A stretch of 64,000 bases of DNA from Acinetobacter corruptisaponis (GCF_030053775.1 NZ_CP125669.1:1421962-1485961), one strand, 5' to 3'; shown: positions 9,046 to 20,145, numbered from the stretch's first letter. Notes: a model not told the origin generated them from the letters alone. A program made the numbers and translations.

Positions 9046-10294
9046 GCTTTGGGCTCCTGCCCTCACTGCTTGCGCATTGGCAACAAGCATTGCGCTTGTT
9101 GGTTGTAGCAAAGACCCTAAAGATGCACAGCAAGCCGCTGCTGCTCAAAAAATGCCCCCTCCTGAAGTCGGTGTCATTGTTGCACAACCGCAAAGTGTAG
9201 AACAAAGTGTGGAACTTTCTGGGCGGACCTCCGCCTATCAGGTTTCAGAAGTACGTCCACAAACAGGTGGTGTCATTTTAAAGCGCTTATTTGCTGAAGG
9301 CAGTTATGTCCAGGCAGGTCAGGCGCTTTATGAAATTGACGCCAATACCAACCGTGCAAGCGCAGACAGCGCCCGTGCGACCTTATTGCGCCAGCAAGCA
9401 AACCTAAATGCATTACGCGTTAAAGAGGGACGTTATCGTCAGTTGGTTGGCACCAATGCGGTTTCCAAGCAGGAATATGATGATATTCATGCCCAGGTCC
9501 TGTTGGCTGAAGCCGATGTGGCAGCCTCTCAGGCGGCATTGAAAAATGCTGAGATCACTTTGGGCTATTCTACTGTACGTGCGCCAATCTCAGGCCAGTC
9601 CAGCCGTTCTTCGGTAACAGCTGGTGCGTTGGTGACAGCGAATCAGGCTGATCCTTTGGTCACGATTCAACAGCTTAACCCGATCTATGTTGATATTAAC
9701 CAATCCAGTGCCGAAATGTTGCGCCTACGTCAACAGCTCAGCAAAGGCAGCCTGAACAACAGCAACAACACCCGTGTCAAGATTACGCTTGAAGATGGTT
9801 CCGACTATCCTGTTGAAGGCCAGTTGGCTTTCTCTGATGCCAGTGTCAATCCAGACACAGGTACAGTGACCTTGCGTGCGGTGTTCTCAAATCCAAACCA
9901 CCTGTTGTTACCAGGCATGTATGCAACTGCCAAGATTTCACAGGGCATCATTCCAAATGCCTACCTGATTCCACAGGCGGCTGTGTCACGCCTGCCAACA
10001 GGACAGGCCATTGCCCTGGTTGTAAATGCGAAGAATATGGTTGAAGCGCGCCCAATCACAACGGTTGGTGTGAAAGCTCAGGACTGGATTGTCACGGATG
10101 GCTTACAGGCGGGTGACAAGATTGTGGTTGATGGTGTTGCCAAGGTTAAGGAAGGCCAGGAAGTTTCTGTAAAACCTTACCAGCCACAGGCAAAAGCACC
10201 ACAAAGTCAAAATGCTGCACCGCCAGCAGCTGCTGAACAACAAAAGCAAGCCGATTCACCAAAAGCTGAACAAAAAGCTACTTCACAAGCTTAA
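9032..10294 (+). CDS. adeI: RND efflux periplasmic adaptor AdeI
   Basis: 420-residue membrane fusion protein linking the AdeJ pump to the AdeK outer-membrane channel. It has a lipoprotein signal with lipobox LVGC (Cys near 25), a split lipoyl domain (VSEVRPQTGGVILKRLFAEGSYVQAGQALYEID; STVRAPISGQ), a helical hairpin between, a beta-barrel domain and an Ala/Gln/Lys-rich tail. GAGGTGG precedes the ATG at 9032 (a second ATG follows at 9035). Length and sequence fit AdeI. The locus contributes to intrinsic multidrug resistance in the genus. Confidence 0.93.
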   Translation: MMSAKLWAPALTACALATSIALVGCSKDPKDAQQAAAAQKMPPPEVGVIVAQPQSVEQSVELSGRTSAYQVSEVRPQTGGVILKRLFAEGSYVQAGQALYEIDANTNRASADSARATLLRQQANLNALRVKEGRYRQLVGTNAVSKQEYDDIHAQVLLAEADVAASQAALKNAEITLGYSTVRAPISGQSSRSSVTAGALVTANQADPLVTIQQLNPIYVDINQSSAEMLRLRQQLSKGSLNNSNNTRVKITLEDGSDYPVEGQLAFSDASVNPDTGTVTLRAVFSNPNHLLLPGMYATAKISQGIIPNAYLIPQAAVSRLPTGQAIALVVNAKNMVEARPITTVGVKAQDWIVTDGLQAGDKIVVDGVAKVKEGQEVSVKPYQPQAKAPQSQNAAPPAAAEQQKQADSPKAEQKATSQA

Positions 10295-10306
10295 GGGGTA
10301 GATTGC

Positions 10307-13300
10307 ATGGCTCAATTTTTTATCCATCGCCCAATTTTTGCATGGGTGATTGCGTTGGTGATTATGCTGGCGGGTATTCTCTCGCTCAGCAAAATGCCAA
10401 TTGCACAATATCCTACGGTTGCGCCACCGACGGTCACGATTTCCGCAACCTATCCAGGTGCATCGGCAGCAACAGTGGAAAATACCGTAACCCAGATCAT
10501 TGAACAGCAGATGAATGGTCTGGATGGTTTGCGCTACATTTCATCAAACAGCTCTGGTAATGGTATGGCATCCATCCAGATTAACTTTAAGCAAGGGATT
10601 GATCCTGATATTGCCCAGGTTCAGGTACAGAACAAGTTGCAGTCCGCAACTGCGTTGCTGCCTGAAGATGTACAGCGCCAAGGGGTTAAGGTTTCCAAGT
10701 CAGGTGCAAGTTTCCTACAGGTTGTTGCATTTTATTCTCCTGATGGACGCTTATCCGATGCTGACATCAAGGACTATGTAAACTCAAGTATTGCTGAACC
10801 GCTTAGCCGTGTTCAGGGTGTGGGTGAGATTCAGGTGTTTGGTGGTTCATACGCCATGCGTATCTGGCTGGACCCTGCCAAATTAAGCAGCTTCAACCTA
10901 ACACCAACGGATGTTGCAGCGGCAATTCGTGCCCAAAACGCTCAGGTTGCTGTGGGTCAGTTGGGTGGCGCACCGTCAATCAATGGTCAGGTTCTAAATG
11001 CGACTGTGACGGCACAAAGCCTGTTGCAGACACCAGAACAGTTTAAGCAGGTCTTCCTGAAAAACCTGCCATCAGGTGCAAAAGTTCGTTTAAACGATGT
11101 GGCACGTGTTGAGTTGGGTTCTGATACCTATCAGTTTAATACACAGTTCAATGGCAAGCCTGCGGCGGGTATCGCAATCCGTCTGGCAACAGGTGCCAAT
11201 GCGCTGGATACTGCCGCAGCGGTTGAAAAGCGTTTAAGTGAACTTCGCAATAACTATCCAACAGGTCTGAAAGACCAGCTTGCGTTTGATACCACCCCAT
11301 TTATCAAGCTTTCAATTGAAAGTGTGGTACATACCCTGCTTGAAGCGATTGCACTGGTATTCATCGTGATGTTCCTGTTCCTACAGAACTGGCGTGCAAC
11401 GATTATTCCAACACTTGCTGTTCCTGTGGTGGTATTGGGTACATTTGCCATCATCAATATTTTCGGTTTTTCAATCAATACGCTCACCATGTTCGCAATG
11501 GTTCTTGCCATTGGTCTGCTGGTGGATGACGCGATTGTTGTGGTCGAAAACGTTGAGCGTGTCATGACCGAAGAACACGGTACACCTGTTGAAGCGACTG
11601 AAAAGTCGATGAAACAGATTTCTGGTGCCCTGATGGGGATTACCAGCGTACTGAGTGCGGTATTTATTCCAATGGCATTCTTTGATGGCACAACGGGGGT
11701 GATTTACCGTCAGTTCTCCATCACGCTTGTGACTGCAATGGTGTTGTCACTGATCGTTGCATTGACATTTACGCCAGCACTATGTGCGACCATCCTTAAA
11801 CAGCATGATCCGAACAAGGAACAAAGCAACAATATCTTTGCCCGTTTCTTTAGATGGTTCAACCGTACATTTGATCGTATTTCACATGGCTATCAGGGCG
11901 GTGTAGACCGCATGATTCACCATAAAGTGTTTTCTGGTATTCTGTATGCGGTCGTAATCGCTGCGCTTGCATTCCTGTTCCCAAAACTTCCATCTTCGTT
12001 CCTGCCTGATGAAGATCAGGGCGTGGTGTTGACGCTTGTACAGCTTCCACCAAATGCAACCCTAAGCCGTACTGATGCAGTACTGGATACCATGACCCAT
12101 TTCTTCATGGAAAAAGAAAAGGATACAGTGGAGTCTATCTTTACTGTCGCTGGTTTCTCTTTTACGGGGATGGGACAAAACGCGGGTCTGGCGTTTGTGA
12201 AGTTGAAAGACTGGAAAGACCGTACCACGGCTGAGACAAAAATTGGTTCTATTATCCAGCGTGGTATGGCACTGAACATGATTGTCAAGGATGCGTCATA
12301 CATCATGCCGTTACAGCTTCCAGCCATGCCTGAACTGGGTGTCACCGCTGGCTTTAACCTACAGTTAAAAGATGTGAGTGGTCAGGGCCACGAGAAGCTG
12401 ATTGCAGCACGTAACACCATCCTCGGTTTGGCATCCCAAGACAAGCGTCTGATGGGCGTACGTCCAAATGGTCAGGAAGATACACCACAGTATCAGATTG
12501 ATGTTGATCAGGCGCAGGCGGGTGCAATGGGTGTCAGTGTCGCTGATATTAACAGCACCATGGGCATTGCCTGGGGTGGTTCATACATCAATGACTTCAT
12601 TGATCGTGGACGCGTGAAAAAAGTCTATGTGCAGGGTGAAGCCAATGCCCGTATGATGCCTGAAGACCTGAACCAATGGTATGTACGTAACAACAAAGGC
12701 GAAATGGTTCCGTTCTCTGCATTTGCAACTGGCAAATGGACCTATGGTTCACCACGTCTTGAACGTTATAACGGCGTATCATCCGTCAATATTCAGGGTA
12801 CGCCTGCCCCAGGTGTAAGTTCTGGCGACTCCATGAAAGCCATGGAAGAAATCATCCAGAAATTACCATCCATGGGCTTGCAGGGCTTTGACTATGAATG
12901 GACAGGTTTGTCACTGGAAGAACGTGACTCTGGCGCTCAAGCTCCGTTCTTGTATGCCCTCTCCCTTTTGATTGTATTCTTATGCTTGGCGGCACTGTAC
13001 GAAAGCTGGTCAATTCCATTCTCGGTATTACTTGTAGTGCCGTTAGGGATTATTGGTGCGGTGATTCTGACGTTCCTGGGCATGGTATTGTTTAAGAATC
13101 CAAACTTATCCAATAACATCTATTTCCAGGTTGCCATGATTGCGGTGATTGGTCTTTCGGCTAAGAATGCGATCCTGATTGTTGAATTCGCAAAAGAATT
13201 ACAGGAAAAAGGTGAAGAGTTGCTTGAAGCAACCCTGCATGCATCCAAAATGCGTCTACGTCCAATTATCATGACCACACTAGCGTTCGGCTTTGGTGTC

Positions 13301-13480
13301 TTGCCATTGGCGCTTGCAAGCGGTGCGGGTGCGGGTAGCCAGCACTCAGTTGGTTATGGTGTATTGGGTGGTGTCATTTCCTCAACACTTTTAGGTATCT
13401 TCTTCATCCCTGTATTCTTCGTGTGGATTCGTAGTATCTTTAAGTACAAACCTAAAACTTTAAATACTCAGGAGCATTGA
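10307..13480 (+). CDS. adeJ: RND multidrug efflux pump AdeJ
   Basis: 1,057-residue HAE1-family proton/drug antiporter of the inner membrane. It begins MAQFFIHRPIFAWVIALVI, typical of AcrB relatives. The proton-relay segment GLLVDDAIVVVENVERVM carries the paired Asp in TM4 near residues 406-407, and the TM10 Lys lies in IGLSAKNAILIVEFAKE. The FPKLPSSFLPDEDQG and GYEWTG-type docking and porter regions are in order. It starts 12 bp after adeI and its stop codon is 2-5 bp before the adeK start. No frame damage is seen. Confidence 0.96.
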   Translation: MAQFFIHRPIFAWVIALVIMLAGILSLSKMPIAQYPTVAPPTVTISATYPGASAATVENTVTQIIEQQMNGLDGLRYISSNSSGNGMASIQINFKQGIDPDIAQVQVQNKLQSATALLPEDVQRQGVKVSKSGASFLQVVAFYSPDGRLSDADIKDYVNSSIAEPLSRVQGVGEIQVFGGSYAMRIWLDPAKLSSFNLTPTDVAAAIRAQNAQVAVGQLGGAPSINGQVLNATVTAQSLLQTPEQFKQVFLKNLPSGAKVRLNDVARVELGSDTYQFNTQFNGKPAAGIAIRLATGANALDTAAAVEKRLSELRNNYPTGLKDQLAFDTTPFIKLSIESVVHTLLEAIALVFIVMFLFLQNWRATIIPTLAVPVVVLGTFAIINIFGFSINTLTMFAMVLAIGLLVDDAIVVVENVERVMTEEHGTPVEATEKSMKQISGALMGITSVLSAVFIPMAFFDGTTGVIYRQFSITLVTAMVLSLIVALTFTPALCATILKQHDPNKEQSNNIFARFFRWFNRTFDRISHGYQGGVDRMIHHKVFSGILYAVVIAALAFLFPKLPSSFLPDEDQGVVLTLVQLPPNATLSRTDAVLDTMTHFFMEKEKDTVESIFTVAGFSFTGMGQNAGLAFVKLKDWKDRTTAETKIGSIIQRGMALNMIVKDASYIMPLQLPAMPELGVTAGFNLQLKDVSGQGHEKLIAARNTILGLASQDKRLMGVRPNGQEDTPQYQIDVDQAQAGAMGVSVADINSTMGIAWGGSYINDFIDRGRVKKVYVQGEANARMMPEDLNQWYVRNNKGEMVPFSAFATGKWTYGSPRLERYNGVSSVNIQGTPAPGVSSGDSMKAMEEIIQKLPSMGLQGFDYEWTGLSLEERDSGAQAPFLYALSLLIVFLCLAALYESWSIPFSVLLVVPLGIIGAVILTFLGMVLFKNPNLSNNIYFQVAMIAVIGLSAKNAILIVEFAKELQEKGEELLEATLHASKMRLRPIIMTTLAFGFGVLPLALASGAGAGSQHSVGYGVLGGVISSTLLGIFFIPVFFVWIRSIFKYKPKTLNTQEH

Positions 13481-13485
13481 TCGTG

Positions 13486-14946
13486 ATGCAAACTGTATGG
13501 TCTATTTCCAGTCGTGGCATTGCAATCTCTGCACTCGCGCTGTCTTTGGCTGCCTGCCAAAGCATGCGCGGGCCAGAGCCTGTTGTGAACACAGATATTC
13601 CTGAAAGCTTTGCCTCTTATGGCAAGTCTTCTGGAACATCAATCGCTGAACAGGGTTACAAAGATTTCTTTGCTGACCAGCGTTTACTGCAAGTGATTGA
13701 TATGGCACTTGCCAACAACCGTGACTTGCGTACGGCTGTCCTCAACATTCAAAAAGCGCAGCAACAATACCAAATCTCAGAAAACAACAGATTGCCAACC
13801 ATTGGTGTCGGGGGTGGCGCAACTCGACAGGTATCCCCTAGCCATGATCCAAACAATCCTTATTCGACTTATCAAGTGGGTATACCACAAACAACGTATG
13901 AGTTGGATTTTTGGGGCCGTGTTGCCAGCTTAAAAGATGCGGCACTGGACAGCTACCTTGCGACACAGAGTGCGCGTGATGCCACACAAATTAGTTTAAT
14001 CAGCCAGATCACTCAGGTTTGGTTAAATTATTCATATGCAAGCGCACAGTTGAAACTTGCGGATCAAACCCTCAAGGCACAGCAAGACTCGTTTAACCTG
14101 AACAAGAAACGTTTCGATGTGGGCATTGATAGTGAGATTCCATTACGTCAGGCGCAAATTTCGGTTGAAACCGCACGTAATGATGTTGCCAACTATAAAA
14201 CGCAAATCGCACAAGCACAAAACTTGTTAAATTTACTTGTTGGACAAACAGTTCCTCAAAACTTATTGCCACAACAGCAAATTTCTCAAATTACCAAACA
14301 AAGTGCTTTAAGTGCTGGTTTGCCAAGTGATTTGCTCAATAATCGTCCAGATATCAAGGCGGCTGAATATCAACTCAGTGCCGCTGGTGCAAATATTGGT
14401 GCAGCCAAAGCACAACTCTACCCGACGATTAGCCTGACAGGTTCGGCAGGTTATGCTTCAACAGATTTGAGCAACCTTTTTAAGGCGGGTAATGCAGCCT
14501 GGTCAATTGGGCCAAATATCAGCTTGCCAATCTTCGATTGGGGTACACGTAAAGCCAACATCAAGATTTCAGAGACTGATCAGAAAATTGCCTTGGCAAA
14601 CTATGAAAAGTCAGTTCAATCTGCTTTCCGTGAAGTGAATGATGCCTTGGCAACCCGTGCCAACATTGGTGACCGTTTAACCGCGCAACGCCGTTTGGTG
14701 GATGCAACCAACACTACCTATAAGCTGTCTAACGCCCGTTTCCGTGCAGGTATTGATAGTTATTTAACCGTGTTGGATGCCCAGCGTTCAGCGTATTCGG
14801 CTGAGCAAGGTTTACTGCTGTTACAGCAGGCAAACCTGAACAACCAGGTTGAGCTTTACAAAACATTGGGTGGTGGTTTAAAGGCCAATACCAGTGATAC
14901 GGTAACACCGCAACCCTCTAGTGCTGAAATACATGCTGCACAATAA
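13486..14946 (+). CDS. adeK: Outer-membrane efflux channel AdeK
   Basis: TolC/OprM-family lipoprotein channel, about 486 residues. The signal peptide ends in the lipobox LAAC (Cys near residue 24), followed by two OEP repeats with long coiled helices; the second repeat starts around GLPSDLLNNRPDIKAAEYQL, a family hallmark. The start is uncertain between GTG 13483, best spaced (8 nt) from the AGGAG at 13470, and ATG 13486, which matches AdeK homologues (MQTVWSIS). Last gene of the operon, ending at a strong terminator. Confidence 0.93.
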   Translation: MQTVWSISSRGIAISALALSLAACQSMRGPEPVVNTDIPESFASYGKSSGTSIAEQGYKDFFADQRLLQVIDMALANNRDLRTAVLNIQKAQQQYQISENNRLPTIGVGGGATRQVSPSHDPNNPYSTYQVGIPQTTYELDFWGRVASLKDAALDSYLATQSARDATQISLISQITQVWLNYSYASAQLKLADQTLKAQQDSFNLNKKRFDVGIDSEIPLRQAQISVETARNDVANYKTQIAQAQNLLNLLVGQTVPQNLLPQQQISQITKQSALSAGLPSDLLNNRPDIKAAEYQLSAAGANIGAAKAQLYPTISLTGSAGYASTDLSNLFKAGNAAWSIGPNISLPIFDWGTRKANIKISETDQKIALANYEKSVQSAFREVNDALATRANIGDRLTAQRRLVDATNTTYKLSNARFRAGIDSYLTVLDAQRSAYSAEQGLLLLQQANLNNQVELYKTLGGGLKANTSDTVTPQPSSAEIHAAQ

Positions 14947-14969
14947 ACCTTAAATAAAATGTACCATCT

Positions 14970-14998
14970 ATAGCCATCTCCCGAGATGGCTATTTTAT
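14970..14998 (+). terminator. Terminator of the adeIJK operon
   Basis: Stem AGCCATCT (14972-14979) / AGATGGCT (14984-14991) with loop CCCG and a following T-rich run. It overlaps the stop codon of the convergent response-regulator gene. Confidence 0.85.
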
Positions 14999-15646
14999 TT
15001 TAAGCCCGACTGAATAATAATTTAATCCCAAATGATTGGCATATTGTGCCGCTTCGGCACGCGATGAAATTCCCAGTTTATGGTAAATCGACTTAATATG
15101 ACTTGCGACGGTACTTTCCGCAATCTCCAGCTGTTTTGCCACCTCACCATTGCGTAAACCCTGACCAATATAAAGTAATACCTGTTTTTCCCTCTCGGTT
15201 AAATTATGCTCTATGGTGGCCACAGATCGGGTGGACTGGAAATGGGCCATCAAACGGCGGGCAATCGAGGGGGATAATGCAGGAATTCCTAAACGTAACT
15301 GTCTTAGTTGATGAATAATCAATTCCTTGGGTTGTTCCTTGACTAAGTAGCCCTCTGCTCCCCCTGCCAATGCATTGACAATATGTAGGTCATCACCCAG
15401 TACACTCATCACCACACATTGCGTATCAGGATGACGCTGGCGTAGATAGCTTAACACTTCAATTCCCGAACCATCGGGCAAACCCAGATCAATCAGTGCA
15501 ATCTGAAATTGCTGATCCAAACAGATCGACAGCCCCTCCTTGACCGAATTTGCCACTTTAATCCTTGCATCAGGAAAAGCATCTACAATAACGGTCTGCA
15601 ACCATTGCCGTGTTTCCAAACTATCCTCAACAACCAGAATATGCAT
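14990..15646 (-). CDS. NarL/FixJ-type two-component response regulator
   Basis: 218 residues: a receiver domain (residues ~1-120) with the acidic pair in VVEDS, phospho-acceptor Asp in LIDLGLPDGSG near residue 53, and Lys in LVKEQP; then a LuxR-type HTH (LTEREKQVLLYIGQGLRNGEVAKQL...STVASHIKSIYHKLGISSRAEAA). It starts 6 bp after the end of the broken sensor kinase gene, so the two form one operon. Targets are unknown. Confidence 0.93.
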   Translation of the reverse strand: MHILVVEDSLETRQWLQTVIVDAFPDARIKVANSVKEGLSICLDQQFQIALIDLGLPDGSGIEVLSYLRQRHPDTQCVVMSVLGDDLHIVNALAGGAEGYLVKEQPKELIIHQLRQLRLGIPALSPSIARRLMAHFQSTRSVATIEHNLTEREKQVLLYIGQGLRNGEVAKQLEIAESTVASHIKSIYHKLGISSRAEAAQYANHLGLNYYSVGLKIK

Positions 15647-15652
15647 TTGTGA

Positions 15653-17871
15653 TTATTCCCTATTTGAGCCAAGTGGCAACTTCATATCAATCAACAACCC
15701 CTGTTGATTGAGGAATTGTATTTCTCCCCCCAATAGTTGCACCCTTGTCTGCATATTGGTTAAACCTTGTCCCTGTCCTATTTTAAGATCAGCTAAACCC
15801 TGCCCATCATCCTGAACCTGCAACAATAAAAACTGGGTTTCAATCCGAATTTTAATTTTGAGATGTTGGGCATAAGCATGACGGATACAGTTATTGGTCG
15901 CTTCACGTAGAATTGAACGTAGCCCATGAATCATCTCCAGACTCATGGCTTGCTGTACATTGCCTGTCATTGACCAATCCAACTGAATATCTGCCAATGT
16001 CAGACGTTCGGCAATTTCAGCTCGGATATTGATCAATAACTCCTCAAAGCATATTCCACCCGACATACTATGATTAATCACATCCCTTAAATCTGTCAGG
16101 GTATTACGAATCATATCGTCCTTACGCTGTGGTTGCTGGCTATGCAAGGCATTGACCAGTTGCGAACTGATATTGTCATGTAAATCCCGACGAATACGTT
16201 GACGTTCCTCGATCACACCCGCTTCATAAGCCATCTTCGCCTGTATCGCATAATCCAGCATCTCACAAAGCTCTGTTGCAATGGCAACATCATACTGTGA
16301 AAAAAGGCGACGTCCCTGCCCTGCATAGCCCAGTGTCACCGCATGCAGTTGTTGAATGGCGGGAATGTGCAACTGTAAACCCTGCTGTGCCAAAACTGGC
16401 GCTTCGGTATATATACCCTCGTCAACCTGCAAGGCGGCAAAGTTTTTCTGCAAAACTTCCTGCCAGAGCTGCTGTTGGTTTTGCTGTGCCGTTGCCAAGG
16501 TAACACCAATAATTTCACGGAATTGCAGCTCTCGCTTTGGGCTAAGATAGCCTAAAAACTTTTCCCAGATCCAGCCACGCAAAGGTAACCAGAGTATTCC
16601 ACAAACAACCAAGGCCAAGGTCATGGAAATCTTTGGGGAGAGATTTAACAGGCTAATAAAGATAATATCGAGCAAGATTAAAAACACAATGGCAATCAGC
16701 AATAATAGGATTCTTCCCCACCAGATCCCAAGCTCAAATAAACGGTAACGTAAAATACCGAATGCCAAACCAATATAGACCAGTAAAAACAAGGTAAAGG
16801 CATAGCCCTGTAATGCTGAGGTGTCAAAACCAAATAAGGTGGGCAATAAGATAAACAGGACAAACAGGGATGTCCCCAATAGCCAGGACAATAAAAACCA
16901 CTGCAAGGCAGCGCGCTCAAGCGGAGCATATTGGGAGAACCACCAATGTATTGCAGCGAGAACAAATGAGCAGAGCAAACCGAGCATCACTAAAAAGCGT
17001 CGGGCAAAGGTCATGGACTCAAACATGCCCATCTGCTGGGCGATAAACCAAAGCACAAAAATACCAATAACACCCACCCCCACCCAGTTGGGTGCGATAC
17101 GGCGTGGGTAATATAAAAGCAAGGCAACAAAACTGGCGATAAATACACTACCACCAAAGAAATTTAGGTCACTCAGAAATTGAAATAATGTTGTGGGTAA
17201 GGCAATCTCTCTGGTGCTATAAATTCCAGCAAAACTGGAAAATACCAAGGTGCATATCCCTGATAATAATAGATAACGTGCTGCCAATTCATTTGATCGG
17301 AATGCGATACGGCCGCAGAAATCAACCATGCCACCACACCAACAATCAACTGCACCCAGAAAGCCAGATCAAATGTTTTTACTGGACGATGGGGCGTCAC
17401 AGATATGGAATAGACCTGACCATTACCAAGCGTGAGTTCTAGTTTTTGCTGCCGCAACATATCTGCAATTTGTCCCTGCCTTTCCAGAAACTGGGCATAA
17501 TTACGATAGGTTCCCATTGCACTGTCAGGTTCTGGTGCCAAATCCATCGGAATCAGGTCAATGGCTTGATTTGGTATGCTGATTCTTTTCAACACCTGAC
17601 TTTTAGGACTCTCCATCGTTCCTGCTAAACTGGAATCCGTATCCAGTATCCTAATCTGCTCACCCACAATCCCTAGCTTTAAGCCCATATACGGCTGGTT
17701 AAAGCTCACCCATATCACAGCCCCCGACCACATGATTGCGAAAATCGCAGCCATAAATAAAATGGAAACAGGTGTAAACCTCGTCATTATTTTCATACTC
17801 GCGTCCCTACACACGACATTCCCTAAAAAGTTTTTTGCGATAGCTTTATTATTTTCCATTAAATTTGCCAA
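15653..17871 (-). pseudogene. Sensor histidine kinase (HisKA_3/NarX type), apparently frameshifted
   Basis: Two overlapping frames together make one kinase. The upstream piece (17871 or 17796 down to 17173) encodes one membrane helix, a periplasmic region and a second helix ending ...WLISAAV. The downstream piece (17329-15653) picks up at FRSNELAARYLLLSG with seven or so membrane segments, a GAF-like region, the phospho-acceptor motif EERQRIRRDLHDNISSQL and an HATPase domain (REATNNCIRHAYA; DDGQGL; GQGLTNMQTRVQLLGG). The frames join if one base is restored near 17303-17308 (GTA T-C GCA TTC reading V-F-A-F). Either a real one-base deletion or a sequencing error. Start may be TTG 17871 (GGAGG upstream) or ATG 17796 (AGGGA upstream). 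Confidence 0.8.
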
Positions 17872-17975
17872 ATATTCCTCCCCTGTTCAGAGGATAGTAT
17901 TCTCCTTTATTTGATCCATAATAAAAAATACCTTAAAGAACAAAATCTTGCAAAACAAGGAAAAGGAGATCAGGA

Positions 17976-20123
17976 ATGTCTATTAAAACTGGGAAAACAT
18001 GGATACTTGCACCGCTAAGCTTGAGCATGATACTGACGTTAACAGGATGTTGGTTTGATGATGGTTCTTCAACAAGCAGTTCGAACTCAGCAAAAACTGA
18101 TACACCTAAAGATGAGACACCTGCAAATACCACAACACTGACAGGAACAGCTGCGATTGGTGCACCTTTGGTTGGGGCAAATATCAGTTTAAACTGTGCT
18201 GGATATAATAAAAGCAATGCCACAACCACAGGCAATACAGGAAACTGGAACTTTGCTATACCTACAGCAAATTTACCTTGTGTTGTGAATGTGGCGGGAG
18301 GAACTGCCAATAATATTGCAAATACACAAAACCTATATGGTCTAAGTCTGGGCAATCAAACCAATGTCAATATCACACCACTTACCACACTGGCTTTGGC
18401 AGGTGCCTCCAATAATGCACTGGGTTTAAAACTGGAAGATTTATTCAAGGCGGCAAATATTGATTTCAGCAAGCTTGCTGCCCAAATTGATGCGGCGGTC
18501 AACAAGCTCAAAAATGACTTAACGGCACAAGGTTTTAACTATCCAGATATTGTGGATTTCAATCCATTTTTTACCGCTTTTAATCCTCAGGCAGGTAACA
18601 GTTACGATGACCTGCTTGAGGCGGTTATGGCCGCAATTCAGGCAGCCAACAGCAATCTGGCGGCATTGACCACAACCTATGCAACAGGAGGCGCATTACC
18701 TGCTGCAAGTACAGGCAACAATGGTGGCAACAACAATAATGGGGGTAATAACAACAATGGAAATAATAATGGCGGCACAACGACACCTACCAATGCGATT
18801 GGATTAGCCACATTTAATAATTACAGCACTGCCGATAATGAAGCTTTCTTTAACAGCGTAAAAGGAACCTACCCTGTTGCCATTTTCCGTGCACCAGCAG
18901 GAAAAGAAAGCCATATTGGCGAGGGTAGTCTTACCATCAGTGGCACAGCAGAAAACTGGTCATTACAACTTAAAGCGCATGATGGCACAGTGATTAACGC
19001 CTTAAATAATAAATCGGTAATCTATGGTGCATTGACTCCTGCTATCGGTAAGTTGTTTTTAAATAATGGAAATACCCCTGATAAACATATTAGTGTAGAT
19101 GTAACCAATAGCGGTCAAATTACAGGTTGGGCAGGTGGTTTTGCTGAATATGGTTTCCGTAATAATATTCTAGGGTATGGTACAGTTGCACCAGAAGTCC
19201 TTAAACATCTTGCTGGGACTTGGCAAGGTGATTCACTTGCCAATACTTGCAATAAGCCAAAAATCACTGTCACGATTACAGCAGATGGTTCAGTGACTAA
19301 TGCAGGAAAAGGCAATCTGAGTTGTGCAGATGCTTCTATTGAAAACAAATGGGATGGTAATGATGATTATATTACCTCCTCTATCGTCGATGTAGGTGGT
19401 TGGCAGAATGGCAAATGGGTCACTACATCAAAAACAGTGTATACCATTTATTTAGACCAAACCAAAGGTGGCGGCTCACAGGCACAAGGCGGAATCCGTT
19501 TAACAGTTGATCGCATAGACCAAAAACCTGAAAGCATTCAGGCCGCATCAACCTTATCTGGTTTTAGTGGTAATATTGAAACGGTGAATGCTATTCCTTT
19601 TAACCCAAATGCCGCGGCACGTACTGAACCCACTACCGAAGAACTGGCCGATAAAGCACGTTTGGATGGGAAGTCTGGTATTACAGCAATTGCTGCAAGT
19701 AATGTAACCACCAAAACTTACACCTATAGCAAGGCTGCAAATACTACAGGGATAACAATAGATGGTAATTTAATTAAGCTACAATTCAACTCCGACTCAC
19801 TTTTAACCAGTAGTGAAGCTGGGAACTGGACTTTGGCATTTCCTGCAAAAGTAGGCACTTATGAATGTACCTCTACCCTAGAGCTCGCAAAATCATCTGG
19901 GGATAGTGCCTATCTGTCCCTAAACAATATAACGTTCCAATATGCTTCTGACAGCATAAATGCGCATAGTGGTAAATCAGAACGTAATACAGGTGGAGCA
20001 TGCACAGTTACGGTACTTTCGGTTGGCAATACCATTGAAGGAAGCTTTTCTGGCAAACTTGTCGGTGTCTTAGGTGCACAATATACCGTGAGTCAAGGCT
20101 ATTTCTCTGTCGTAAGACAATAA
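17976..20123 (+). CDS. Large surface/periplasmic lipoprotein with Asn/Gly linker
   Basis: 715-residue lipoprotein with lipobox LTGC (Cys near residue 25) and a Ser/Asn/Thr-rich spacer. Residues ~55-115 look like a carboxypeptidase-regulatory/beta-sandwich insert (GTAAIGAPLVGANISLNC). A helical segment follows, then a low-complexity linker of Asn and Gly around residues 245-270 and a C-terminal beta-rich half ending with YTVSQGYFSVVRQ. No catalytic motif is recognised; function unknown. Ribosome site AAGGAG lies 8 nt before the ATG. It is divergent from the sensor kinase and monocistronic, closing with a terminator. Confidence 0.75.
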   Translation: MSIKTGKTWILAPLSLSMILTLTGCWFDDGSSTSSSNSAKTDTPKDETPANTTTLTGTAAIGAPLVGANISLNCAGYNKSNATTTGNTGNWNFAIPTANLPCVVNVAGGTANNIANTQNLYGLSLGNQTNVNITPLTTLALAGASNNALGLKLEDLFKAANIDFSKLAAQIDAAVNKLKNDLTAQGFNYPDIVDFNPFFTAFNPQAGNSYDDLLEAVMAAIQAANSNLAALTTTYATGGALPAASTGNNGGNNNNGGNNNNGNNNGGTTTPTNAIGLATFNNYSTADNEAFFNSVKGTYPVAIFRAPAGKESHIGEGSLTISGTAENWSLQLKAHDGTVINALNNKSVIYGALTPAIGKLFLNNGNTPDKHISVDVTNSGQITGWAGGFAEYGFRNNILGYGTVAPEVLKHLAGTWQGDSLANTCNKPKITVTITADGSVTNAGKGNLSCADASIENKWDGNDDYITSSIVDVGGWQNGKWVTTSKTVYTIYLDQTKGGGSQAQGGIRLTVDRIDQKPESIQAASTLSGFSGNIETVNAIPFNPNAAARTEPTTEELADKARLDGKSGITAIAASNVTTKTYTYSKAANTTGITIDGNLIKLQFNSDSLLTSSEAGNWTLAFPAKVGTYECTSTLELAKSSGDSAYLSLNNITFQYASDSINAHSGKSERNTGGACTVTVLSVGNTIEGSFSGKLVGVLGAQYTVSQGYFSVVRQ

Positions 20124-20145
20124 TGTTTTAATTATTCAATTTTCA

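Noticed and set aside
17188..17442. Plus-strand frames inside the broken sensor kinase
   Set aside because: Shadows of the kinase gene; no ribosome site and no domain.
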